Of a stretch of DNA of 64,000 nucleotides, positions 45,361-52,853 are shown piece by piece (positions within the stretch are counted from its first letter, which is position 1; each line of letters opens with the position of its first letter). The notes beneath the pieces are model-generated. The model worked only from the letters and a program-made list of their open reading frames with translations. It was not told the DNA's origin and did no database searches. The stretch comes from Limnohabitans sp. JirII-31 (GTDB lineage: Bacteria > Pseudomonadota > Gammaproteobacteria > Burkholderiales > Burkholderiaceae_C): positions 1-64,000 of the forward strand of contig NZ_NESA01000007.1 of NCBI RefSeq assembly GCF_002778315.1, read 5' to 3'. The translations under genes were made by a program, and so were the position numbers.

Positions 45361-45385
45361 CATGAGCCTGCGCGCCAGGCTCATG
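45361..45385. repeat. Island palindrome, copy h (inverted order, 10-bp arms)
   Basis: CATGAGCCTG-CGCGC-CAGGCTCATG, the longest copy, with the half-sites in the reverse order. It sits nine bases past the Rz stop. As a hairpin it could end the phage lysis transcript, but no T-tract follows. Confidence 0.65.
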
Positions 45386-45393
45386 TTTAACTT

Positions 45394-45885
45394 TTAGCGG
45401 TCAAGAACCACTTGCCTTCGATACCAACGCTGGATTTCCAGCAACATAAGCGTAGTCTGCGCTGAATCACTGCTGAGCTGTTCACAGCTCACTATTGCCG
45501 AAACTCCTTCGGGAGTAAGTACAAAGTGGGAGCCGGTTGAAGCAACTCCTGCGGCATTACTGGAAACTGCGGACAAATCACTTGAGCTGATTTCGGTCCT
45601 GTTGAGCACCCGCCCAGATACAACAGCACGACTAGACAACATACTAGACTTCTTGCGATAGTCATCAGAGATCTCCTTAGATATTTGGTTTTGAACTTGA
45701 GCCACATCGGCAGCGTGTTGCTCTTGTTTTGCTTGTGCGATTTGCAGGGTTTGTTTCTCAGCATCCCACCGGCGCTGCAGACGGGATTGCCCCATCTGCA
45801 GGCCTAGTAAAAACGCCATGAGAAGCAACAGCCCATTGAGAAACAAGGACTTGTTCAATTCGAGTAACACACGAATCCAGCTCAT
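45394..45885 (-). CDS. Phage i-spanin (Rz-like)
   Basis: 163 residues from the ATG five bases after GGGGAG, which overlaps the endolysin stop as ATGA. An N-terminal membrane helix (LFLNGLLLLMAFLLGLQMG) is followed by a coiled coil (RRWDAEKQTLQIAQAKQEQHA), the inner-membrane spanin architecture. It fuses the inner and outer membranes at the end of lysis. It contains the Rz1 gene in another frame. Confidence 0.85.
   Translation of the reverse strand: MSWIRVLLELNKSLFLNGLLLLMAFLLGLQMGQSRLQRRWDAEKQTLQIAQAKQEQHAADVAQVQNQISKEISDDYRKKSSMLSSRAVVSGRVLNRTEISSSDLSAVSSNAAGVASTGSHFVLTPEGVSAIVSCEQLSSDSAQTTLMLLEIQRWYRRQVVLDR
45492..45665 (-). CDS. Phage o-spanin lipoprotein (Rz1-like), nested in Rz
   Basis: 57 residues: MTIARSLVCCLVVLLYLGGC with a lipobox LGGC, then a Pro-rich mature part (CPQFPVMPQELLQPAP). 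AAGGAG lies 8 bases before the ATG. A fully embedded, out-of-frame lipoprotein gene inside Rz is the classic lambda-type spanin arrangement. The lipoprotein sits in the outer membrane and pairs with Rz. Confidence 0.85.
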   Translation of the reverse strand: MTIARSLVCCLVVLLYLGGCSTGPKSAQVICPQFPVMPQELLQPAPTLYLLPKEFRQ

Positions 45886-46346
45886 ACGCACTCCCCGTCC
45901 AGTGAAGCCAGGCTGTAGGTACCAATCAAACTAATGAGCTTGTCGGCATAGTCAGGGTCCGTGGCGTAGCCTGCATTGAGGAGCGCGCGCGCAAAGGTCT
46001 GCGCCGAGACACACAGGAAGCAGTCTTTGTAGCGAGGGTTACGCTTCAAGAATGCAGCATGGTCATCGACACTAGCTTGCCACGTCGGGTACTTGCGCCA
46101 CTTGGCGGGCACGACGACCCACTGCCCTCGGATGAACTCCTTGGTGTCAAGCGTCACGGCCTCACCACGCCACAAACTGTCTGCCTTGATCCCGAACAGG
46201 TTATTGGCCGTCTTGGTCAGCCCTGATTCACCCCAGCCAGATTCCAGTGCAGCCTGACTCACGGTGATGCTGGCCGGTACACCCGAGGACTTGTGACAAG
46301 CCCGCGCGGCAGGCCCAATGAGAGCAATGAAGTCTTGTGGTTTCAC
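45882..46346 (-). CDS. Endolysin, glucosaminidase (FlgJ-like) type
   Basis: 154 residues of one catalytic domain: SGVPASITVSQAALESGWGES with the catalytic Glu (E35), NNLFGIKAD, then KYPTWQASVDDHAAFL. It hydrolyses peptidoglycan glycan strands at lysis. No signal peptide, so it needs the holin. It overlaps the holin gene by 4 bases and Rz by 4. Confidence 0.88.
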   Translation of the reverse strand: MKPQDFIALIGPAARACHKSSGVPASITVSQAALESGWGESGLTKTANNLFGIKADSLWRGEAVTLDTKEFIRGQWVVVPAKWRKYPTWQASVDDHAAFLKRNPRYKDCFLCVSAQTFARALLNAGYATDPDYADKLISLIGTYSLASLDGECV

Positions 46347-46726
46347 AGCATCTCCCTCACGTCTTTGGCAACCTGGTCGATGGATGCATCTCGCCGCTGC
46401 TCAATGAAAGTAAAAAGCCAACGGACCATGGCCCATCCGGGCAAGCCGCATGCAAAGATCAAACCGCCCATGGCGCACAGGCCCACTGTTGAGAACGCCC
46501 AGTGGTGAAGCTGGAAATACTCGATCGTGGTTGCACCGCCTCCAATGCTGGAAACCACAGTACTGATCAATCCGACCGTCCATTCGCGCTTATCGCGAGG
46601 TGGCGTCATGAGCATGACAACGACTGCGGCAAGCGTCGCTCCACTGGCTGCGGCAGCAGCCGTTCCGCCAAAGGCTTTGTATGCAGCGGCGGCTCCTGCC
46701 ACTCCGCTGCTCGTTGGTTCTGGCAT
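46343..46726 (-). CDS. Probable phage holin
   Basis: 127 residues with three or four hydrophobic segments (AAASGATLAAVVVMLM, VGLISTVVSSIGGG, FSTVGLCAMGGLIFACGLPGW) and a charged C terminus. It is first in holin-endolysin-Rz/Rz1. Position and topology indicate the holin; the sequence family is not recognised. Confidence 0.7.
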   Translation of the reverse strand: MPEPTSSGVAGAAAAYKAFGGTAAAAASGATLAAVVVMLMTPPRDKREWTVGLISTVVSSIGGGATTIEYFQLHHWAFSTVGLCAMGGLIFACGLPGWAMVRWLFTFIEQRRDASIDQVAKDVREML

Positions 46727-46736
46727 TTGAAAACTC

Positions 46737-46773
46737 CCAAAAAAATACCCGCCTGAATCGCATCAAGGCGGGT
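46737..46773 (-). terminator. Intrinsic terminator between tail and lysis genes
   Basis: ACCCGCCT and AGGCGGGT form an 8-bp stem around an 11-base loop and are followed on the minus strand by TA and then seven T. It stands about 20 bases past the TipJ stop, so lysis genes need read-through, antitermination or their own promoter. Confidence 0.8.
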
Positions 46774-46791
46774 TGTGAACAAATCGTTTGT

Positions 46792-49071
46792 TTATGTTTG
46801 ATCAGCGGTATGGACTGCCGCGCTTTCTGCCACGCAGGTCACCTCCACCAAGTCAGCTCGAGGCTTGACGCTCATCACGCGCGCCATCTGGGCCCAGGTC
46901 TGCCCTACCCCAAATGCAAAATGCGTTCGCTCCTCACCGCCACCCGTTTGGATTGCAATGCTCGGCGCTTGCTGCAGCACTGCATGTCGCTCAGTCGCTC
47001 CACGCATCACACCAATCGGGTCAGTGACGGAACCATCCACGCGCCTCAAGGCGATGTAGTGATTCGCCCCTGTCTGCCAAGGCAACCGTTCAGAACAAAC
47101 CAACACCTTTGATGCACCATCCCAAGACAAGGCCTCACCACTCACGCCCCAGTTGGGCATGTCATGGCTGATGGCCACCAAATCCCCGTAGGCCGGGATC
47201 AGCCCTTCAAGCTCTGTCCTAAAAGTGATGATCCGTCTGCGGTACCGATTCGCCGCTGCGATGTACTTCCCCTCGCGCATCGCTTGGAACTTGTCGGTAC
47301 AACCAAAGAGCTTCAGGCGGGCAGGCTTTGACAGGGCCGAACCCGCAAGGGCTACTGTCACCTCATCAGGCTTCCAGCTCTTGGGATTGAAGTACTCCAC
47401 CGTAACCGCATCCGCTGTCGCATCACCTGGCATCACGTACTGAATCTTCAAACTGCTGCGCACGATGTTTCGGGTGGAGAACAAGGCCACAGGGATGGTC
47501 TTGGGTTCATCTCGAACAATGCGCACAATGCCGCCTTGCAGGAACGGAACTGCACGTCCAGCTCTGGCAATCTGCCCCATGGCGTCCCAAACCGTTAGGT
47601 TCTGGTCAAACACGCCATTGAACGTATCACCACGCGCAGACCACACGCCGTCGAGTCGACCGAGTGCATTCAAGTCAATCTTTGCATCAGGCAACCCTGC
47701 CCCGTAGCTCGAGCGCGCTGCATCTGCAAATGCCCAAGCAATCGAGCGAGTAGCTTGAGGTGAACTCCATCCTGTGGTTTTTGACCAAACAGGGAGCTTT
47801 CGTGTGACCAAGCAGTTCACCAAACGAGATGACCGTTGCGACAAGTTGTCCGTCGCACGCATGCGTAAAGCCAGCAAGGTCAAATCAGGCGGCAAAGTTG
47901 GATTGACCAGGTAGCCCTTGGCCTGTCCCCAGCGAAGCTCATGCCCAGCACGAGTACTGGCGTCTTTGGTGTCTAGCCTTTGAACACGCACCTCGTAGCG
48001 CCCGGCGCCCACTCCGTATTTATAAGTTCTGCGCTGAGCTGTGTTGGTGGCCGCCGAGTAAGACTCATCTGCAAGGTGAAGCCATCCGGAAGTGGCATCC
48101 CCATCGTCATTGATGGCTCTTGCCTCAACCCGCCATTGAACGGTTCGACTATCCAGCGTTCCACCATCAGTCGCGTAGTACAAGCCACGCATCATCACAA
48201 CGTCAATGCCAATCTGATTAACTTGGGTCCCCGCAGGGTTGAGCGCAAAGGGGCCAATGATGCTGCCGCCCGTATCAGCGACAGCAATCAATTCCTGCCC
48301 CGTCACCTCAGCCGCTGTCACCACATCGTTGTTGAACAAGGTGTTTTGACCACCCGGCTCAATGACTTGGGCTTGCACTTCTTCGAACGAAGAAATGGGA
48401 CTGTCATCAATCGACAGCTCTTCAAACTGGAAGTGTCCAATGCCGATCACATGAAGCTGGTGTAGGTACTCCTCGTTGTCGACGTACTCCGTATAGGGCA
48501 TCGCTGCCAAATCTGGATAAATCAGATGCTGCCCATACACAACAGGAATCGGCTGAGACAGTCGCCCATAGTTGCCACGCGCCTGCAGTGAGTAAGTTGG
48601 ACTTGGTGAAGATGAGCTGGCTGTGGCATTGGGCAGGCTCTGATTGGGTAACGGCACCAAGGCATTCACGATGATGGAACCTGTCACAGCAATTGCGGTT
48701 GATGCCACCGAAGTCGCTACTGCGCCTGAATATCCGAACGATGCGGCCAGCTCAGCGCCATAGGCGTTGGCCACGACCAATACGGCAATCATCAGAACCG
48801 TTTGCAACGGGTTCTTACCCCCGCCTCCACCGCCTTGCGGGAGCGACACCAGTGCGATGACATCTCCAGCCTCAATGAGGGTCACGCAGCGTTCAGCCAT
48901 CAGCACAGGCTTACCGTTCTTGAGCACCAGCGTTGGTTGCTCAAAAACGATCTGCTCTTGGTTCATCCATTGGCTGATGGTTGGATTGCCCTGAACGTGA
49001 TGGACATCACGCTCATGGGGATCGAATGGGTTTCGAAGCCAAACTACGACACCGTCATTGCTGCTTGACAT
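46792..49071 (-). CDS. TipJ-family tail tip / host-specificity protein
   Basis: 759 residues, shorter than lambda gpJ but with the same plan. The N-terminal part includes a Gly/Ala-rich hydrophobic stretch (VLMIAVLVVANAYGAELAASFGYSG). Next come hub domains (YGQHLIYPDLAAMPYTEYVDNEEYLHQL) and a gpJ-like middle (DNLSQRSSRLVNCLVTRKLPVW). It forms the central hub/baseplate that contacts the host. It overlaps the NlpC/P60 gene by 28 bases. Confidence 0.85.
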   Translation of the reverse strand: MSSSNDGVVVWLRNPFDPHERDVHHVQGNPTISQWMNQEQIVFEQPTLVLKNGKPVLMAERCVTLIEAGDVIALVSLPQGGGGGGKNPLQTVLMIAVLVVANAYGAELAASFGYSGAVATSVASTAIAVTGSIIVNALVPLPNQSLPNATASSSSPSPTYSLQARGNYGRLSQPIPVVYGQHLIYPDLAAMPYTEYVDNEEYLHQLHVIGIGHFQFEELSIDDSPISSFEEVQAQVIEPGGQNTLFNNDVVTAAEVTGQELIAVADTGGSIIGPFALNPAGTQVNQIGIDVVMMRGLYYATDGGTLDSRTVQWRVEARAINDDGDATSGWLHLADESYSAATNTAQRRTYKYGVGAGRYEVRVQRLDTKDASTRAGHELRWGQAKGYLVNPTLPPDLTLLALRMRATDNLSQRSSRLVNCLVTRKLPVWSKTTGWSSPQATRSIAWAFADAARSSYGAGLPDAKIDLNALGRLDGVWSARGDTFNGVFDQNLTVWDAMGQIARAGRAVPFLQGGIVRIVRDEPKTIPVALFSTRNIVRSSLKIQYVMPGDATADAVTVEYFNPKSWKPDEVTVALAGSALSKPARLKLFGCTDKFQAMREGKYIAAANRYRRRIITFRTELEGLIPAYGDLVAISHDMPNWGVSGEALSWDGASKVLVCSERLPWQTGANHYIALRRVDGSVTDPIGVMRGATERHAVLQQAPSIAIQTGGGEERTHFAFGVGQTWAQMARVMSVKPRADLVEVTCVAESAAVHTADQT

Positions 49072-49487
49072 GGTTCACCTCGAAACGCATAAAACCCCTC
49101 GACACGCCAACCATGACGGTCAAGCGCCCACAAGTCCTGGAACACCACACCCACGCCTTGCGCGCAATGCAGCACGCCACCACCATCGATGTCTAGCCAA
49201 ACACCGACATGCACCGGATATCTGGACTGACGCATCAGAACGGCATCCCCATGTTTTGGCGTTGGAACGCGCTGCCATCGTTTTCGCTCAGGGTGCTCGT
49301 TGAATGTCCTGAGCACAACCCGCAAATCCAGCGCATCCACAGAGATGAGCGGAAGCTCACGTCTGAAGTGACTTCTCTGCACCCATAAAAAAAGGCCCCA
49401 GCAGTCAAATGACTCGGGGCCTCGCGCGCCTGCTATCCATAGGCGACCGATGTATCGGTGCGCCCAGTAGCCGTCTGTTGGTTTCAT
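49044..49487 (-). CDS. NlpC/P60-type tail assembly peptidase
   Basis: 147 residues (lambda gpK C-terminal type). The catalytic Cys is in ESFDCWGLFLW. HVGVWLD supplies the His, and LHCAQGVGVVFQDL follows. It likely trims peptidoglycan during infection or acts in tail assembly. The codons around the catalytic Cys form a strong terminator-like hairpin. Confidence 0.87.
   Translation of the reverse strand: MKPTDGYWAHRYIGRLWIAGARGPESFDCWGLFLWVQRSHFRRELPLISVDALDLRVVLRTFNEHPERKRWQRVPTPKHGDAVLMRQSRYPVHVGVWLDIDGGGVLHCAQGVGVVFQDLWALDRHGWRVEGFYAFRGEPCQAAMTVS
49387..49422 (-). terminator. Terminator-like hairpin inside the NlpC/P60 gene
   Basis: AGGCCCC/GGGGCCT with an inner AGTCA/TGACT stem and a two-base loop, followed on the minus strand by TTTTTTT. 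It looks like an intrinsic terminator but lies within the codons around the catalytic Cys. Confidence 0.5.
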
Positions 49488-49497
49488 GAATTACCCA

Positions 49498-50040
49498 TCA
49501 CCGGGCAAGTCCCGGAAACTCTGTCGAGGTGTAGAGCCGACCCGGAAATGCTTTGTTTCCGATATCGACCATTCGCGCTCTTGCAGTCACACGCATCACA
49601 TCCGCCTCCACCTCAGTCAGCACCAGCGTGATGGGAGGATCCATCTGAGGCCCCTCCATATCGTTTGACAAGTACGGTCGATAAGTGACTTCGATAGAAG
49701 CTTCTGACTCGGACGCAGCATCAAGGTGTTTGACGATCTCGCGGGAGACGTTGTCCAAGGTCAGCACGACCTCAGGAACCGGTGCAATGTCCACAGGTGG
49801 CAAATCCAAATCAAACCCCATGGCCACAAACCTCACTGTTTGGCTGGGGTTCAACGGTGCCGAGGCTTCGAGGCGCGCAAAGAGGTCTTGTTGGTCTCGC
49901 ACCACTCGGATGGCTGTCGTCACGCCCGACTCATTTTTAAAGTCAGGGTGACGCAGCTCCAAGGTATGCAGGATCACCACATCCGATGGCGCACTGGCAT
50001 ACGCCTCTCTTATGGCATCGGATAGGGAAGCATCAGGCAT
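49498..50040 (-). CDS. DUF1833 phage tail protein
   Basis: 180 residues from MPDASLSDAIREAYASAPSD, matching DUF1833, a distal-tail or baseplate family usually placed directly before NlpC/P60 and TipJ, as here. It overlaps the radical SAM gene by 8 bases. A longer frame upstream is the radical SAM gene read out of frame. Confidence 0.82.
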   Translation of the reverse strand: MPDASLSDAIREAYASAPSDVVILHTLELRHPDFKNESGVTTAIRVVRDQQDLFARLEASAPLNPSQTVRFVAMGFDLDLPPVDIAPVPEVVLTLDNVSREIVKHLDAASESEASIEVTYRPYLSNDMEGPQMDPPITLVLTEVEADVMRVTARARMVDIGNKAFPGRLYTSTEFPGLAR

Positions 50041-51397
50041 GAGATACACCAATAGGAATGACACGTCGCTCTGGCACACCTTGACTTGCCTCCACAGACA
50101 AACCAAAGATGTCAGAACGACTCTCAGGCAAATCGCCTTCAATGCGATAGACAGAACACCCTGTCAGATGTTCAAAGGCAGCGACAAAAAATGACACATG
50201 ATCCGAGTAGGCGTTATCACATGCGGCTTCCCACAAAGGCCCCTCCAAAAACATACAAGCACCCTTGCACGCCTGAAGAACGGGGCAATTCACGCACTCT
50301 TGGCGATGACTCCAGTGGGTCGAAGTTTTAACCGCCACAGAACTCAAGTCAGACAGATGACCCGCCTTGTGTGATTCCCCATTCGGAGCCATAGAGACCG
50401 CACTCACGTTTTGGCAAGTCAGCACATTGCCATGGAGATCAACGGCCAAGTTGTCTGCGTTGTCCATCCCGCATTTCTGCCCTAAAACCGATGCAGGCTG
50501 TCGCTCCAAAATACTCTTCACCCAATCTCGCATGCGGGCTCTTGCGACATCAAGAGAAACGATTCGCCCACGTCGAATTTCATCTAGTGACTGGCGACGA
50601 AATGCAAATGCCTGGTCGTCAGATTGCAACGAGTTGGCCAGACCACCTGCGTCATACGGATCCACGAATGCCCCCTCACCAATCACAAGAGTTGGATCTC
50701 CTGTGAGTTTGAGGAAGAACTGAGCGATCGCCTCTCGGCTGGTGTTGGTCCGGTGCACCATGGCATTGAACGAAATGCGCCGCTGCGGAGCCAAACGCTC
50801 ATACAGATCCAAGATCCCGGCTTTGGCTTGTGCGTCCTCCAGCGGATCAGGTCCACGTGCTGATTGCCCGGGACCGTCGTGACTTATCCCCACACCAAAC
50901 CCCATCTCATCAAGCCACGCATTGATTTCGGGGGTGAGAAGCGTGCCGTTGGTCACCATGCCAAATGAAGCATTTGGAAACTTAGCGCGCAAGTGCTCAG
51001 CCAAAGGTTTGAGCGTCTTGATGTACACCAGCGGCTCGCCACCCCAAAACTCAATCCGTTGCGGAGATTCACTCAAATTCGCCTCAAGCAAGGCCATGAA
51101 TGCAGGCACATCATCCTTGGTCGTTTCCTCGGCATGGGGCACAAACCTTTGACTGCAATAGTCACAGGCATAGTTGCAAGAAAGACCAAGCTGAATTTTT
51201 AAGACAGCTGGCGATGACTTAGCGCCGGGCGAAGATTGGCTAATCGCCTCAATAGCTCCAACGCTCCAACTTTTATCCACATATGGCAATGGCCATGGCG
51301 AACCGTCCGAGTCAAGCAGTTCACTTGTTTGGTTGTCGTAGCTGAGTGAAACATCCTGCCCACGACGATCGTGCGCTTTCAACTGAAATCGGGCCAT
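50033..51397 (-). CDS. Radical SAM/SPASM peptide-maturase-type enzyme in the tail operon
   Basis: 454 residues from MARFQLKAHD. The radical SAM cluster is CNYACDYC (C74, C78, C81; CX3CX2C), and FWGGEPL follows. A full SPASM domain has C-X13-G-X4-C (CGMDNADNLAVDLHGNVLTC), then CVNCPVLQACKGAC (CX2CX5CX3C) and a later Cys, enough for two auxiliary [4Fe-4S] clusters, as in anSME and RiPP maturases. The TAATG overlap with the 66-residue gene and the 8-base overlap with DUF1833 tie it to the tail operon. The substrate is not shown by sequence; the Cys-rich fibre is the best local candidate. Confidence 0.9.
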   Translation of the reverse strand: MARFQLKAHDRRGQDVSLSYDNQTSELLDSDGSPWPLPYVDKSWSVGAIEAISQSSPGAKSSPAVLKIQLGLSCNYACDYCSQRFVPHAEETTKDDVPAFMALLEANLSESPQRIEFWGGEPLVYIKTLKPLAEHLRAKFPNASFGMVTNGTLLTPEINAWLDEMGFGVGISHDGPGQSARGPDPLEDAQAKAGILDLYERLAPQRRISFNAMVHRTNTSREAIAQFFLKLTGDPTLVIGEGAFVDPYDAGGLANSLQSDDQAFAFRRQSLDEIRRGRIVSLDVARARMRDWVKSILERQPASVLGQKCGMDNADNLAVDLHGNVLTCQNVSAVSMAPNGESHKAGHLSDLSSVAVKTSTHWSHRQECVNCPVLQACKGACMFLEGPLWEAACDNAYSDHVSFFVAAFEHLTGCSVYRIEGDLPESRSDIFGLSVEASQGVPERRVIPIGVSHA

Positions 51398-51597
51398 TAC
51401 AAGTTCTCCTTTACTGTCGAATGCTCTAAATCTTGAAATGCTTCTGGACAGACCGCACGACAAACCTCTTGCGCGCTTTGAAATGGCAACTTAGCCAAGT
51501 GGTACTCACGACGAGAGCGCACACGCTCACCGTCCATGACTTCAACAATCAGCAGGACTTCTTCCTCACTGATTTCTTCAACTGATGCTCGTAGCAT
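51397..51597 (-). CDS. 66-residue protein coupled to the radical SAM enzyme
   Basis: MLRASVEEISEEEVLLIVEVMDG, a beta hairpin-like basic stretch (ERVRSRREYHLAKLPF) and a C-terminal helix with two cysteines (EVCRAVCPEAF). The size and beta/helix order recall a minimal peptide-recognition or chaperone domain; RRE domains are usually longer. It has no leader/core (GG or Cys-repeat) features of a RiPP precursor. TAATG coupling to the radical SAM gene and 20 bases of overlap with the oxygenase gene support a dedicated role. Confidence 0.65.
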   Translation of the reverse strand: MLRASVEEISEEEVLLIVEVMDGERVRSRREYHLAKLPFQSAQEVCRAVCPEAFQDLEHSTVKENL

Positions 51598-52279
51598 TTA
51601 TGTAACCTTCACTTTTAGACAAATTGCAATAAAGCTCACAGTAGTTGTGAGATGCGACGCGCAGGGTGACAACAAGCAGCGTTCGTGTGCCCTGCGCATT
51701 AAATGGATTACTCTCGTGCCAAACCCTTGAGGGGTGGATGACCACTAGGCCCGGATAGGTTTCGATGTGGCGCAGCTTTTCCCAAAATGGAAACCCCGCC
51801 ATGGGGCGGGGATCTTGAAGAATGAGCTCACCGTCACCAACGGTCCAATCGCGTTCTATAGGTGAGCGCCTGTCATGGCCACAATCCAAATAGAGACACA
51901 ACACATGGTCACAGGTATGGTGATAGTGAGGCTGCGCGCGCATACCCTGTTGGTAATGAACAGGTATGCACCTAGCTTCAATCAAAAGTTCTTCAGCGTT
52001 TCTGAGCCCGTGTGCTTGGGCGAGATAGCTTCGATAAAGCTTATCTACCCATTGACGAAACTGAATCCACACCGAGGGAGCCAGCGCCTCATGGATTGAG
52101 TGAAACAAGTTCAACTGAACCCTTAGCTTCACGCCCACATCAGGCAAAGAATGCTCCGGTGGATTGGCTTTGTGGTTTTTGAAACGCTCGACAGCAAAGA
52201 CCCTGAGTTGCTCAATCTGTGAGTCAGACCACGGAGCTTTATCGGTCAACACAGGCGTTGGCCAAAGGTTCTCAATCAT
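51578..52279 (-). CDS. Putative 2OG-Fe(II) oxygenase (third of three)
   Basis: 233 residues from MIENLWPTPV. The double-stranded beta-helix region reads PHYHHTCDHVLCLYLD (H118, H120, H121, D124), LILQDPRP, then YPGLVVIHPSRVWHESNPF (H188) and R199. This matches the pattern of the 2OG-FeII_Oxy_5-type family. Which early His/Asp bind iron is not obvious, so activity is less certain than for its two neighbours. It is a tandem gene in the oxygenase block, overlapping both sides. Confidence 0.7.
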   Translation of the reverse strand: MIENLWPTPVLTDKAPWSDSQIEQLRVFAVERFKNHKANPPEHSLPDVGVKLRVQLNLFHSIHEALAPSVWIQFRQWVDKLYRSYLAQAHGLRNAEELLIEARCIPVHYQQGMRAQPHYHHTCDHVLCLYLDCGHDRRSPIERDWTVGDGELILQDPRPMAGFPFWEKLRHIETYPGLVVIHPSRVWHESNPFNAQGTRTLLVVTLRVASHNYCELYCNLSKSEGYINATSIS

Positions 52280-52853
52280 TGCCCACCTCGCAAGCAAACG
52301 CCACCGCAATGCGCAGAGCATTGCAATACCGAGACATGGGTCGCACCGAATGTGGTTTTGTCCCATCAATGCAAACCAATCGATTTGGCTTAACCATTGC
52401 TGCAGCCTCGATTTCGCCGTCTTGGTCTAAAACGATCAAATCTCCACCCCAATCCGGATCCCATTTCTCAACGGGATACCAAATCACAGATCTCGCCTGT
52501 CCCGCAAACTCCTGTGGAAAGTCACGATGCAATGAGGCTTCGTCTCCAAACGATTGCACATTGACCCACACGCGGGTGAGTGAGACGCCTTTGAAAAATT
52601 CAGCCTGCACAAGGCGCGCCACATCAGCCAATGGGCTAGCCTCACGCAAAAACGCCTCAAACGTCAGGTCATGTCGCCATGCCCCAGCGTCATAGTGGTG
52701 CTTGTAGGTACCGGGAAGAACAAAGTTTCGGTGCCAAAAAACTCCCGAAGAACCCGAGTGCGCCTTCCATCCATAAACAAGGGGTTGCCCTAGCAGCCAG
52801 CTTCTGGTTTGGCTGACAAGCTTTGCATCGATGAAGTCATCCAAGATGTTCAT
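52272..52853 (-). CDS. 2OG-Fe(II) oxygenase (second of three), hydroxylase type
   Basis: 193 residues (MNILDDFIDAKLVSQTRSWLL). The clear facial triad is H109-R-D111 (SLHRDFPQE) and H168 (TKPHSVRPM), with R181 for 2-oxoglutarate. WGGDLIVLD lies between them. This is the prolyl/aspartyl hydroxylase pattern. It overlaps both neighbours by 4 and 8 bases. A protein target in the tail is plausible; nucleic-acid or small-molecule hydroxylation cannot be excluded. Confidence 0.83.
   Translation of the reverse strand: MNILDDFIDAKLVSQTRSWLLGQPLVYGWKAHSGSSGVFWHRNFVLPGTYKHHYDAGAWRHDLTFEAFLREASPLADVARLVQAEFFKGVSLTRVWVNVQSFGDEASLHRDFPQEFAGQARSVIWYPVEKWDPDWGGDLIVLDQDGEIEAAAMVKPNRLVCIDGTKPHSVRPMSRYCNALRIAVAFACEVGND

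Larger units (their letters stand above)
45037..45393. other. Junction between the Dpt cluster and the prophage
   Basis: About 360 bases without a gene. It contains palindromes g and h and, presumably, the dptF promoter. This is where the island changes into phage late genes. I see no tRNA, integrase or convincing attachment core here. Confidence 0.6.

Noticed and set aside
45037..45393. Prophage attachment site at the Dpt-phage junction
   Set aside because: No tRNA, integrase or direct repeat can be paired within the window because the other prophage end lies outside it.
49498..51397. Radical SAM gene as an ordinary anaerobic sulfatase maturase (anSME)
   Set aside because: The SPASM pattern is similar, but there is no sulfatase nearby and the gene is locked into a phage tail operon, so a local substrate is more likely. 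The possibility is not excluded.
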